From positions 16,209,566 to 16,273,565 of the forward strand of contig NC_092467.1 of NCBI RefSeq assembly GCF_047495875.1: DNA of 64,000 nt, in the 5' to 3' direction. A program made the translations under genes and the position numbers. Source of the stretch: Pithys albifrons albifrons. Lineage: Eukaryota; Chordata; Aves; Passeriformes; Thamnophilidae. Positions 1 through 12,200 of this stretch are shown here, piece by piece; the first letter of the stretch is position 1, and the number at the start of each line of letters is the position of its first letter. The notes beneath the pieces were generated by a model that was given only the letters and a program-made list of their open reading frames with translations, did no database searches and was not told the origin of the DNA.

Positions 1-3000
1 TTTTTTTGTCCAGGCTCCAACATAAAAATATGAGCCCTGGCAACAAAACTGCACATAGAAGCCAAGTAAAGTCCCTGAGACTAGCACAGAAAACCCTAAG
101 CCACAATGAGAAAAGCTATTCCAGCTTCCCCTAAAGCAGGTCATGAGGTTGCAGCTCCCTACCCCGTCACAAAGTAGTACACTTAGGTTTGCCAGCATCA
201 AGGCAAGCTGTGCTTGCTGTGTTGGCAAAATGATCCCAGTGAAATGCGTGACCTTTAACCATAAGGGTGGTTTTAACCCAGATCATTTTGTCAGCTCTGG
301 ATTTGAACAATCATGACACAACATCAATGGTGGGAGAAGGAAGGAAGAGGCAAAAGCATAGATCTGGAAATAGAAACCACTTAATCACATGGAGCGCATT
401 TGATTGCTACTTAAGGACCTTACCTGCTTTCCCAACCTGAAATACACTCCATTTTTCCTCTAACAATTGTTCTTTACCAGAGAGAACAGTGTATGTTAAA
501 TAGTTCCGAAACTATGGAGGATTAAGGGGTTTGTTTGCTGCACTTGAATGGACTTAACTGTTATGTTAATAATTAGTCAAATTTGGGGGAAGGAAAAGTT
601 TCTTGCCACACCTTTTTTTTTTTTTACCTTATTTATCAAACACTTTAACTAGTAAAACCTGTCAAGAAAGTACAAGTTAATTTTTGCTTTAACGCTGAGA
701 GCAGCAACAGCCAGTGCTTTCAGAAGGACTTTGCATCTCTCCAGAGCAGTGAGACAGAAACCCAGCGACAGTAGGAGCCCTCCCAGCACCCTGAAGGCCC
801 AGCATCAGGAGGGCTTCCAGAAACTGGGTGACACTGTCTCTGTATCTTATAATCTACTTCCAACCCTTAATTCAAATCAGAAAGCCAACAGAAGCTGTAT
901 CACAACCTCCTTCTCCTGCAAGGCAAATTCAACAGGACAGTTTTCCTTACCCCTCGCCCAGCTGGCAGACGGCAGAGCTGCTGCCCAGAGCACAGACCTG
1001 CAACTGCCTGGCGACAGCCTTTGGCAAGATACCACCAACAAGGAGTTCCCAGCCAAGCCTCCTGTTCCCTGTAGAAACAGGCTGTTTCTCTGCTGAGCAT
1101 TAATTGTTGGGCTTTCTCTCCCTTCAATCCTGCTGGTACCGGTAGGGCAGGTGGGGCTAACTGAGCCAGGCTGGTTTAGCTTCAGGCCTCCTGGATCCCA
1201 GAGCAGCAGGTCCCTGAGCCCTAATTACTGTTGATTAATAGTATGTTTGGCAAGCTGCAAACGTTCTGGAAGTTGTTTCCTTCATGCAGTCTTTCCTCTC
1301 ATTCCTCACCACCCACTGTTCTCCTTGGCAATTGCTAGTTAAGGTGGAAGTTTTTTAAGAAACTGCTTGTTAAAAGTTAGGAAATGGGGTGCTGCCCATG
1401 CCAGTGGCAATCCTTTTCCCTGGATAATCAGCAAATGGACTTGTTCGGTGTCCAGCTGCATTTCTCACATCATGCTTCCAGCCTTGCATAATTTTTGAGG
1501 AATAATTTAGGATGTTATGTAGCTCATTCTGAGCAGGACAGGATGCCATATAAATGAGAGAAGACCTGGAAATTGGATCAGTTGAACTAACTGAAAAGAA
1601 AAAGACAACAATTTGGGGGCTTCAGATTTGTGAATAGTTCTGCATCAAGCTAAAAACCTGCTAGATCAGATGAGACAAAAACCGGGCAATAATTGTGAAA
1701 TAGAGGAGATATTAGTGGAGAAGAAGGCTATTAGCAAGGGGAGAGATGACTGAGTGATTATCTCCTGTAAAAAGAGACCTTGTTCATCGTGTTAAAAAGC
1801 ATGGAGGGATTATCTTGGGGTTGAATTGCAATGAGCCATTAAAACAAAAAATGCATTTTTAAATGCCTGCTGAAGCTATGAATTTCATTTCCCATGGTCA
1901 TCTTTTGAAGTATTTTGTGGCCTGCCTTGAAGATTGGGACTGAGAAGAGAGATGGCTGATCCCTGTGTGAGAAGGACTTCTGCAGGAGATGGGGTGCTCC
2001 TGTTTTCTCTCAGTTGCCTTTGCAGGTTCATTCCAGTGCATAGTGGCTGCTGCAGTTTCACCCACGTAGTTCCCCTAAGGGCATTTGGTGCACTGACTGA
2101 AATGTAGGGTGTTCTAGGAAGGGTGCATGAATCTTATATCTTGATGGGTTCTCAGGTAGGTGGGTGGCATTTATTACAACCAGAAAGTTCTTGTGAGAGA
2201 AAAAAAATATATATTTTTTAAATCATCAGAAGATGTAATGGGGCTGGGGGCTCAACCTTCTGAGTTTTCTCAGACTTTATACAAATAATTTTCAGACTAC
2301 TCATTAAAACTTAAAATATAGCAGTGGGCAAAGTTTTTGTTTAAGCAACAATGTAACATTATTTCCTTTAACAGAAGCTGAATCTTGAATGGTTTTCTGA
2401 TACACAGATTATGTTTGGCCTTTTGCAGGAGCCTGTATACATGTTCTTGAAAAGGAATGGTTTCTGGAAATACTTCCTGAGAGCAAAATTCTGCTCGCTG
2501 GAATGTAAGCAGGAAGTGGAGACTTCTACCAAGTTACCTCTCTAAGTGATTTGTTAAAAATTATTTAAAGTGATGCTCAGTGTGTGGCCAGGGTCAGGTT
2601 CCTTGCTGATGCTTCTCTCACAGACTTGCCAGTTAACAATAGTTACAAATGTCCAGCTCTGTCTCAAATGCTTATTGCTCACAGCAAGCTATATATTCAT
2701 AATTTATGTCTTCCAACTAGTCTAGAATATCTGGCACTTCTACATGCACTGAATAGAGATAGTATTTTGAAATTGATTTCTTAAGGAAAGTCACTTTCTC
2801 AGTTCTAGTTCCATTAATGCTGCTACCTAGAAATGTTTCTTTCCTTAACAGTGATTGGAAGCTGCAATGTAGAATTTCAGAGAGACTTTTTCTGTGTGTA
2901 TTCAGCACTAAGAAGGAAGAAACACATATTTGGAATTTTGGGTTTTGTTGGTTTGTATTTTTTATTGTGCCAGAATGGTGCTATATATAGGTTTTATTTC

Positions 3001-5740
3001 ACTGTGTAGACACGTTCTATCGGGAAAAAAGCCTGTTAAAAGAATCATACAAGTGGCTCTTAATGAGTTAGAGATTTCAGTGGCTGCTCTCAGGAAAAAA
3101 CAACATTTTTAATGAAAACATTCAATTTTAGTGTCTCTTCTTGGAAACTACATTGTTGAGACACTGTACTATTTTTATTGCCCCAGTGTTCTCTAGTTTC
3201 CTAATAACTGATTGTTCAGTTAAAGAACTGATTGTTCCAAGTAAACTATGATAGTTGGATAAAGCGCAGAAAAAAGGAGACTTTAAGCAACCTTTCACCT
3301 GCTCAGCTTCTGAAAATGCTCTGAAGCATTAGTGATGTTGTAGATTATCCTTGGCTAAAAAGGGGTGGTAGCCCTGTAAACTAGTAAAGGATGACCAACA
3401 TCCAGCAGCTGTCAGACCCTTAATCCTCCTTCCAGTTTATCTGCAGCACCAGTAGTTGCAAACTGTGACGTACCCCATGCCTTACACAAACCATATTTTC
3501 TTGAAGGTACATCTGTAGGTTCCATTTCTCTTTCATGAAATATTTTCCAAGGAAGTTTAGGAGGTAATCAACACTACACAGTCTGGTACATGATTGCAGC
3601 TGTTTTGTGCTAGATTTGATTCAGGGGGAATGCAGAGGACTCTCTATTCAATTTGGCAGCCAAACTGAAAATGGGGAGGAAAAAAGCACTGAACAACTAA
3701 AATGCAAAAGGAATATTTGTTGTTTTACTTTGAGGAAAACCCAAAACTTCATTTAACATTCCCATAATGTGGCAGATGTGGGCTCAAATCCTTTTTTCAA
3801 AAGACGTTTGAAGCTAGGCCTCCCACAATGAAGAACACTTTCATGTTTCAAATCAAAAGTAACTGAAAAAATATTTCAAAAGCATAAAAACATGTAATCT
3901 TATTATTTCTATTTCTTTGTCACTTTCAGTTTGACATCTGGGTCTGATTCTTTTTTTGCACATAAACAATTCACCCATAACTTTGCTGAATTCTTGTATG
4001 GACTCAGGTTAGCTTATGTGGGAGCTGAGATAGAGAGTAGACTAATGCATGGAGGGGCTGAAGTCTAATAAAATGTATGTCTACTTCAGAAACAGTAAAA
4101 GGACTAGAGCCGGGTATGTACTTGGAACAGCTGAGTTCATTCTTCCTAGCATTTTCTGTATTATGCCTGGGAATGGTGAATCATGGCAAGATAAAGTCAC
4201 TTCTATTTTCAAGAGGAGTGTCTGTAAGGGAGAGTCTGCTGTACCTGTATGCTTGTCTTTTGAACAAAGTTTTGACAGACCAAATAGTATCCATTGCTTT
4301 GCATTCTATCTATGGATAAGTATAGGTGGAATTTCTTGTTTCTCTTTTTTATTGCTATCTAACACTTACCTAATGGTTTCAATGTAAACACTTAATTCTT
4401 TTTTTGATGATGTGATTGTTGATTGTACTATTTAACTCGAATTCCCTACTGTAATTCCTTGCTTTCACATTTAATTAGTTTACAATTGTTTACTCTGGCC
4501 TGATTTTGACATCTGCAGAATCAATTACCTGAATGATCAAAATCTTTTTGAAGCTCAGGCTATTGTTTTCTTTGTTTGCTTTTCTCCATACTTAGAAACT
4601 TACAGAATTTATAACACTGGATTTCTAAATTTACATCACATTTTATTTAGGATTCTTTCAAGGTAAAGAAAAGTTATTGAACAATGCTTAACATTGACAC
4701 TAAAGAAAAGAATTGTCACAACTTGTTTTAGTTTGGTGGCTTAGTTTCAGGCTTTAAAAATTCCAAAAGAAATTGAATAAAGTTCTTCCAAAAGAATAAA
4801 TTATGGCAAATATGGAGAGGAAGGATGAACCAAGGAGAAGATTGGTGCTCTAGCACAAAATCTTGCATGGACCGTCTGCTGGAGTGTCTGGGGAAGGAGA
4901 CTGGAGCAAGGATGGGTGAATTCAAGATGTAAAGCCTGGAACTGCTAGGGTCGAGGAACTGGGCTAAGAATTAGATGCTGAGGGCTTTGGTATATTATTG
5001 AAATTATGTTCCATTCCAGAGCCTGGGCATTGGATCTAAGGTTGCTGAATTTAAAAGGCTTTTTATAGCGAGGAATAAACTGTGGATTTATAGTCCCTGC
5101 CTCTAGAAGGTAGAAAAATTGCTGCTGCCATCAGTCACTGTGAGATGACATAACAGAACCCAGTAATGAGATCTAAAAGTCCTCATGTTGCTGGGAACTA
5201 TTTGAGTTTCTGTTTGATTATGCAAATTTCTGCTTTTCCAACTTCTCCTTTAGCAGAAAACTCTGAATGTATCTGCACATGCAAATGAATTCAGAAGCTA
5301 AATTATGCTGAAATTTGGGCTGTCTGGATAGGTGAATCCACTCCCATCATGGGGGTAGAGTCTGATCTTGTTATGTTTTGATTTTGTTACTGCTTATGTT
5401 TTCCTTAAGTAGCCCACACAGCTTGTCCAGGAATAAAAGCAGGCTGAGTGTAGTAGAAAGCAAAGCGTGTCTGTGTGTGTCTGTGTACGCTCACGTTACC
5501 CATTCGTAACAATTCTGGAAGCCGTACAATGAATGATAAACTGCATTCAGGAGTAGAAAGCGTGGGAGGTTGAGCATGAGAAATATGTTCTCCTCTTTGC
5601 TACGGTGTTTTTGTTTCTTCTTGGGCAAATCACTTAAAAGTAAATCCTGTTTGCTAAACACCACGTATCCCAAATTTGGACTTTTCCTCGCTTCTGAAGC
5701 TTGTTTTGTGTACACCAGTTACTCCTGTGCCTCTCTCCTT
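1..5740. other. Upstream intergenic DNA, no gene recognised
   Basis: About 5.7 kb of AT-leaning sequence before the CpG island. All open frames here are short (112 residues or fewer before 5.49 kb, apart from one of 121 codons at 731-1096). They lack recognisable domains, splice-consistent neighbours or biased composition, so I treat them as chance. No CR1 end, rRNA, tRNA or satellite was recognised. Short poly-T and poly-A tracts occur near 610 and 2200. Distal regulatory DNA of the following gene may lie here, but nothing in the sequence proves it. Confidence 0.6.
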
Positions 5741-5744
5741 TCCT

Positions 5745-6560
5745 CGAGCCGTGCACACACGCGGAACGCGCGGTCGGTCTGCGCTTCTTGCAGGAGGCGC
5801 GGGCTGTGCAGACGCTGCTCGACGGGGCCGCTGCGGGTGCGGAGGGGCCGCTGCGGCGGGAGCCGGAGGGCGAATCCTCCCTTTCCGAGTCCCACCTCCC
5901 ATTGTTCACCTTATCGGCGCATCGCCCCCGGCCCCGCACTCCGGCGCCCGCTGCGCGCCCGCGGGGGCGTGTCCGCGCTCGCCTCGCCCCCCGGCGCGGC
6001 GGCCAATGGCGGGGCGGGGGCGGTCCCGCGGGGGGCGGCGGGGCCGGGCGGGGCGCGGAACGGGCGGATCGCGGGCTCTCCATGGGCAGCAGCGGGGCGG
6101 CCGTGCGAGGGGCCCGGGGCGGCCCGGCCCGGCTGCTGTTGCTGCTGCCGCCGCCGCCGCCGCCTGCTCGGCCGCCGCTCTCGGGTAAGGGTCGGCCGCG
6201 GGAGGGGGGGCGCGCCGCGGAGGGAAGGACGGTGGTGGCGAGGGAGCGTCGCCTGTCGTCGCTGTGAGGAGCCGCGGGCGAGCGTGTGCGGCAGGGTGGC
6301 GATGAGTGGCGGGGCCGCCGGGGGGGTCGCCGCCCCCGTCCCTGTGCCGGCCGGCGCAGGTCTGGCCCCTCCGCGCCCCGCCCTGCCCTACGCGGTGCCG
6401 GACGGGTCCCAGCGCCCACCGCCGCCTGCCCCGCTACCTGCCGCGGCCCCGGCCGGCGCTGCGGGCGCTGCGGGCACCGGGAGCGCGGCGGGGGCAGGGG
6501 CAGGACCGAGCGCCCATCCCCGCCCGGGGCACCGGGAGCGCCTGCCCTCGGCCCGCCAGC
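5745..6560 (+). promoter_or_regulatory. ARHGAP29: CpG-island promoter of ARHGAP29
   Basis: GC content rises abruptly near 5745, with very frequent CpG, and falls after about 6560. Flanking DNA is AT-rich and CpG-poor. Core promoter elements are visible: a CCAAT box at 6003-6007 that runs into a YY1-like ATGGCGG, and GC boxes (Sp1 type) at 6011-6020 and around 6046-6055. There is no TATA box. This arrangement fits a TATA-less, dispersed-start promoter with transcription beginning roughly 6030-6090, just before exon 1. The exact start site cannot be read from sequence. A 15-bp direct repeat (6472-6486 and 6527-6541) lies in the intron-1 half of the island. Confidence 0.8.
6060..6184 (+). other. 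ARHGAP29: ARHGAP29 exon 1 (5' UTR), approximate start
   Basis: The 3' edge is a good splice donor, TCGG|GTAAGG, after 6184; the 5' edge is a guess from the CCAAT and GC boxes just upstream. The exon carries a CTG/CCG triplet tract (about 6133-6163) with five consecutive CCG units. It contains an ATG at 6082 that stays open to the exon end. When joined to exon 2 at 8885 this frame stops at 8893-8895 after 37 codons, so the exon is called non-coding with a uORF. An alternative acceptor at 8902 would make it coding; see findings. Confidence 0.6.
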
Positions 6561-8884
6561 GATGTGGCCCCTTTCCCTTTTCCCCTTTTTGTTTTTGCTC
6601 TTTTTTTTTCCTCCTTTCTTCGCCTCCCTACCGGGGAAATTGTGCTAGGAGAGCAAATTTCTGAAATATCTGGCGCTTTAGTTTTTTTAACTTTTTTCCA
6701 TCGGAACTGGCAGTGGCTCGCTCTGAGCCAGAGGAGTCTGGAGGCGTTTATAGCAAAGCTGGTGGACGCTTTTCGTGTTCAAAGCCAGAGTCTCCTGAAG
6801 AAATATGAAACACTTCTCAGTAATGAAAGGCATGTGTTCTGGGAGGGAAACTTTTCCCCATCTGCCTTGTAACACAGGAGGAACAGACGTAAGGGCTAAT
6901 ATTTATGAGGAAAAAGTGCCTTTTGTACTAAGCTGCTCAGTTTTGTTTATGCTTCTGCTTTACAGCAGAAGTTTCTCTCAGTTTTTTTCCCATTCAGAAA
7001 CACTTTGTCATCACTTTTATAATTTCCAGAGTGGTGGCATTATTGTACTGCTTGTACAAAAGAAAGCAACATCTCTGAAATAGCACAGCTTTAAAAGTAT
7101 GGACTTGCCACTGGAACAGGTCTAACACATCATGCTGCTTAAAGTTGACTTTGAAGCTGGCGGATTTAAAAGAGGCATGTCTTTTAAATAATATGAAAAT
7201 ATCTGTCTCGATATAAATAGATATCACACTTTTTAAAGGGAGAGAAGGTTATGTGGCTTGTTTTGCCTTAATTGGAAGGTGGAATTGCAAAGTAGCTTTA
7301 TAGCCATGGGAATTATATGTGGGAACAGAAGAAACTTAGTTAAACACTGTGTTTAATGTAAACCCCACTTCAATCTACTTGAGGTGTTTGGAATTGCTTA
7401 ATTATCTGCATTATTTGTATAGTGTCATGTGTACTCTTATTGGTACAGACTTTAAACAGTAAACAGAAATTAGAGCAGTTAATTTGTGTTAAATTCTGAA
7501 GTTTTCTTCTCTCTCCCCCCCACCAGTGCACGCTCCCTGGAAGGCCTGCCAGATTAATTACAAAAACAACTGCTTTGACCATGTTTCCTCCGATATTTTT
7601 GAAATGCAAAGAGAAATGAAACAGAAGTAATAGAAAAATAATTGAAGTGCATTAGCGTAATGCCTATTGAATTCATAGTTGGAGTGTTTGAATTGTTAGA
7701 GGTGCTACTGTTTCAGTTGGTCTAACCAAATACAAACATGCAGGAGAACCCGTTTCAACCTGCATTTTTTTAGTTCATCATAACTTTTATTTTTAAGTTA
7801 AATAATTGAATTTGAGAAACTGCTGCAGATGTGTCTGCAACTTATTTTAACTTTCTAGCCGTCATGTTCCAATTTGGTTTTTGGTATTTTTCCTCTGGTG
7901 TTTACGCTAGAGTGTAAACACTGAGTATTTCTCCTGGTGTTGAGAGAACAGCAGGCGTTGTGAGAGCTTCTGGAAGTGTACCTGACTCTGCCACCTGCAG
8001 TTTGCTGCTTTGAAATGAATCGCTTAACCCAACATGGTGAAATTAGCAATAGCTTGCTCTTTTTTTCCTAAATGAAAAAAGCAGTTAGTTGCTTAGTTAT
8101 ACTTCCCCAAATTTGTGCATTTTTATGGTGGAACGTTTAAAGTGTACTAAAGCAGCATAACATCCTTCAAGATAACTGCACTGAGATTTGCAGATAAACT
8201 TTGGTACTAAGGTATTTTTCAACCTCTTCACTTTACTATAGCTTGCTTTTGATTGCCTTTCATATTAAAAGATAGCAACCTGAAAAGCCTAAGTAACTTC
8301 TTTCAGTATGTTTTCCTTTGTGAGACAAATTGTGATAGGCCATGATGTTGGCACAATCTATACAAAATTCATCCTATCAGATCAAGGCTTTATCTTGAGA
8401 GACAGGATGCTGAATACAGCTTGGTGGTTTGTGCAAGAAGGGCTATTGGTTGTGGTCTGTATCACATCAAGTGTTTTTGCAGTTGTACTCAGTTGCAGTA
8501 ACATTTCATGGTAAAGAATAGGTCTTGGTAAATGTAAAGTATGTGATTTTTAAGGTTTGCAGAATAAATATTAAAGGAAGAAACTTTTCCTATGAAATAA
8601 GTATGCATCATAATTTAGCTTTTGAAATAATTTCTGCATACTACTGATGTTTTTTATGCAACAATCTACCTACTTTACAAATTTAAATAACTTCAAACAG
8701 TTGAAAACCTTTATAATACTCAGTACAGCATTGTAATGTAAAGCAGTAGCATCTTTAAAGAAGTTCTGGATCTTGTCAGTACAAAAGTATTGCTTAATAT
8801 GTATTTCTCTACTAATCAGCATTTTTCCTTCTCCATCGTGTTCCCCCTCCCCAATTTTTGAAGGCTTCACCTTTGGCTTGTCAG
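6185..8884 (+). other. ARHGAP29: ARHGAP29 intron 1
   Basis: 2.7-kb intron from donor GTAAGG at 6185 to an acceptor ending TTGTCAG at 8884, preceded by a pyrimidine-rich stretch with CCCCCTCCCC near 8845. The first 375 bases belong to the CpG island and could hold alternative starts. The rest is AT-rich and I recognise no gene, repeat or RNA in it. Confidence 0.6.
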
Positions 8885-9208
8885 ATGGGTATTAAGCGGC
8901 AGTGAGTGCAGAGTGCAGGAGCTCCATCAGCACAGTGGCTGCTGGGATGTTGCGACAGAACGGCGGAAGTAACAAGCGTGGTTTGGGATTAGCCCGACTG
9001 TCTACCTCCAACTTCTTCGCCATCTCCAATTCAGGAAATTGGGGAATGGGGCGCAGCACCAAGAGCAGCTCTCTGAGCAGCATTAGCTCCAACTCTGACT
9101 GCTATGATAATCCCGTTGTGGATCCAGAATATATCATGCAACTGGCAAACGATGTCAGAAAATTTGCAGATGTGCTACTCTATTTGAAGGAAGCCATTCT
9201 TTCAGAAG
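8885..9208 (+). CDS. ARHGAP29: ARHGAP29 exon 2: 5' UTR end and start codon, residues 1-87
   Basis: The start is ATG 8947 (MLRQNGG...), with G at -3. An in-frame TAA at 8893-8895 lies within the exon upstream, so no earlier in-frame ATG is possible if the exon begins at 8885. The first 62 bases are 5' UTR and contain a six-codon uORF (8885-8905). The encoded N-terminus is basic then Ser-rich ([11 protein letters not shown]) and ends in the conserved [20 protein letters not shown] stretch. Human ARHGAP29 shows the same pattern (basic residues, LST, then FDPDYI). The donor is GAAG|GTATGT; phase 1. Confidence 0.88.
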
Positions 9209-12200
9209 GTATGTCAATTGTTCTTTATTCTTAATTCTTAGTTTTATGAAACTCTTAGAACTCCATTGATATGTTTTAATTAGTGTTTACTGTGGTTGTC
9301 CTTTACCTTTGCTATTTATCCTCCCTTCCTCTCGCCTCTCCACCCCCACCATGATGATTACGGGAAATAGTGGTTTTTAGTTTGGGTTCTGTATTTCCTC
9401 ATCAGAACAGTGCAGTCTGTTTCGTAATGATAACAAGGGAAAACAGGCTCTTAGCAGGTTGGTTAGGCTGATGCTAAAAGTTAGTGACACCATCAAGTGG
9501 TTTGTTTTTAACTGCTTCAATGTTTTTTGTAATTCCAAATAGTTCTGTTACTATTTTGGTGAGTGTTTCAGTTTTCTACGCTGGTTTGGTTTTCAAAAGT
9601 CTAAAACACTAGTAAGTTTGAGTTTTAAGGTAGACTAAAACTCTGCACTTTCTTCTTTTGCATGGAGAGTATTTATCGTCTTCTGCCAGCAGGTAGAAAC
9701 TTCAAATTTTCTTGCTTATGAGAGGTGTGTACTGTGGGTTCCTGTTCCTTTAGGGAAATGCCATTAGCACATTTTTGGTCATCGGGAGGAAAGCTTTTAT
9801 CTAATTTCTACAGAAACATTGTTAGGTTAATAGCTGAAATGACATCTGGAGCAGTTTTGTATAAGATGTCCTGAGTGCTGAGCATTGGCAGTCTGTGTTC
9901 AAATGAGTGTGCACACAGCTGAAACACCATTGCCAAAAGGTGTAAACAGCTAACAGAGCGATAATTTGACACTAGTGATCACTTGGTGTCCCCAAAGTTT
10001 TTGCTTGAGCACACAAGACAAGCAGAATTGGTTTTGAGTTTCAGTGTCTGGTGCCTACTGACACTGAAATAGACATCCTGTAGGAAAGGACTATCAAAAT
10101 ACTTGTGTTCCATTGCCATGCAGCAGCAGTTAATTAATGTTTAGTTTAAAATATTGAACTCAGAAGATCAAAAAACTAACATGGAAACCAGGAGTTGTCA
10201 TCTTGTGTTATACTACATTATAGAATTAATTTGTGAAACAGCGTTGTCCATTTAAAGGATTGTTAATGTATAAAGGAGAGATGTTTCTTTTCCACAGTTG
10301 GGAGTGTTCTTTTGATCTCTGTCCCCATAATACAGTGAGTTCTGTAGTACTGGGCTTGCTTACTGCTGGCTGAAGAAAATATCCTGGAAACTGCATAGTT
10401 TGGTTTGCATTTCTCTGTCTTGCTAATCTTTGGATATGTTTACAATTATCCAGAAATTAACAAAAACTTACTAAGGTGGTCCTTACACATAAAATTCTGG
10501 TATGTAATGTTTGCAGCTTACCACTAAGTGCAATTAGTAATATTAATTATTCCAAGGTGGAATCAGTTGCAGGGATGAGAAATTTAATTTCTTCTTTTTT
10601 GGGTGGCATTAATCTATTGACTGGTTGTAGGCTTTATTGGATAGTAAAACCTTGCTCCAAAGTTGATGAAATAAGAACCAAAACTAAGTTTTGCTGCTGG
10701 CTGCGGGTGAACAAAGTGTATTTTGGAGCGCATGCGCTGGATGCATCTTCAGGCAGTGCGGAAGCGGCAAATATAAATGGTGCAACAGGGTTGCATCACT
10801 GAGTGTTTGCATTTGCCTTGTAAGCGTTCTTAGAGTCTGCTGTGGGTCCTTCAGCCTCTAACCACTATTCCCTCATCAGCTGTTAATCACAGTATTGCCT
10901 CTCCGGCAGATTGGCCTAAACTGCTTCTGATGCACAGGCGCTTCACTCTTGAGCACGCAGCTCCCTGTTGGCCTGGGCTGGCATTCCACTGCTGGGCTCT
11001 GTGTTGGCAGGGGGGCTGGCTGTGCCTTGGGTTTCATGCCCACTGGTGCCTGTATTCCGGGGTTGTGTTCCCTCAGCTGCCGTGGAAGAAGAGCCTAGCA
11101 GTTATTCACTCGTGGTTCACTTAACAGTCATACAATCTTGGATGAAAAATCTAAGATATTTTAGATGATAATGTGTATTTGAGTCTAAACTATATTGTAA
11201 GTGCCTTGGGATTACAGACATGAACTGTGTTTTGTTACAATATTAATGCAAGGAATGCATATGTAACAGGAAAATAAGTTGAGGTCTCCTTTAAGGGGAT
11301 TGTTACATAAATTAAATGTTCTGTAGATTTCAAGGCAATTTTTTTGCATTCTTTATGCTAATACAATTCAATTTCTTACAGTAGTCTAGTTATCATAATA
11401 CTGAATAAATTTTGGGTACCTTTCAACAAAGATAAACCCAGCATTGTACCATACTTTGTTTTCAGACTGTCACCCAACTAAGTTTTCTGTATAAGCTGAA
11501 ATCTAAAAAACTTGGAATCTCCTTGCTGGTATCAATTAGGAAATGTTTTCCTTAATGATACTTCACATAAACGCCACCTCCTACCTCAAAAAGCCCAGAC
11601 CAGCAACCAGGCAAACAAAACACCCCAAACCCACAAACAAAACACCCTCTGAATGTAACTGTAGAGTTTAAAAGTTTGTCAGCTGTTAGGACATGAGGGA
11701 GCTGCGGTTTGCTTTTGTGTTGAGTGAAATACTATGTGTTCCATACACTTCAGTTCTTGCTGTCTTCTTTTAAATTCTCTTTTGAATCTAGGCGTTGTAC
11801 TAATTGGTTATAACATTCTGTTATTAGTCACCCAATCTGAGGCATAGGACCAAGATACTTTACCGTTGTCTTCATTAAGAAGCGCTCTGGGCAGTTTTTG
11901 AACCGAGGGCAATGTGCTGTTTTAGAAGAAATTTTGTATTTAATTTTACTTCTTGGCAGGCTGAAACTGTAGTGGTTGTTAGTGCATCTGATGCAGTTAA
12001 TGCATCAGTCTCTTGGTCCAGTCTCCAGGTAAATTTCCGGAGTAGCAAGATTGTTGTGTGGCTGACACTAGTAAGAATAGTTATGTTGTCTTCATGGTTT
12101 TGTGTTTGAATTGAAAAGTTGTCTTCATTTGTGATGTTTGTACTTTATGAAGTCAGAGATAACCTAAATATATTAAGGAGACTTAAAATAAGTCAATCTT

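Noticed and set aside
731..1127. Overlapping 75- to 121-codon frames on both strands
   Set aside because: No recognised domain, no splice-consistent partner, and open in competing frames.
5570..6872. Long open frames on both strands of the CpG island (up to 364 codons)
   Set aside because: GC-rich DNA has few stop codons, and frames are open on both strands at once. The composition is Arg/Ala/Pro/Gly without any domain.
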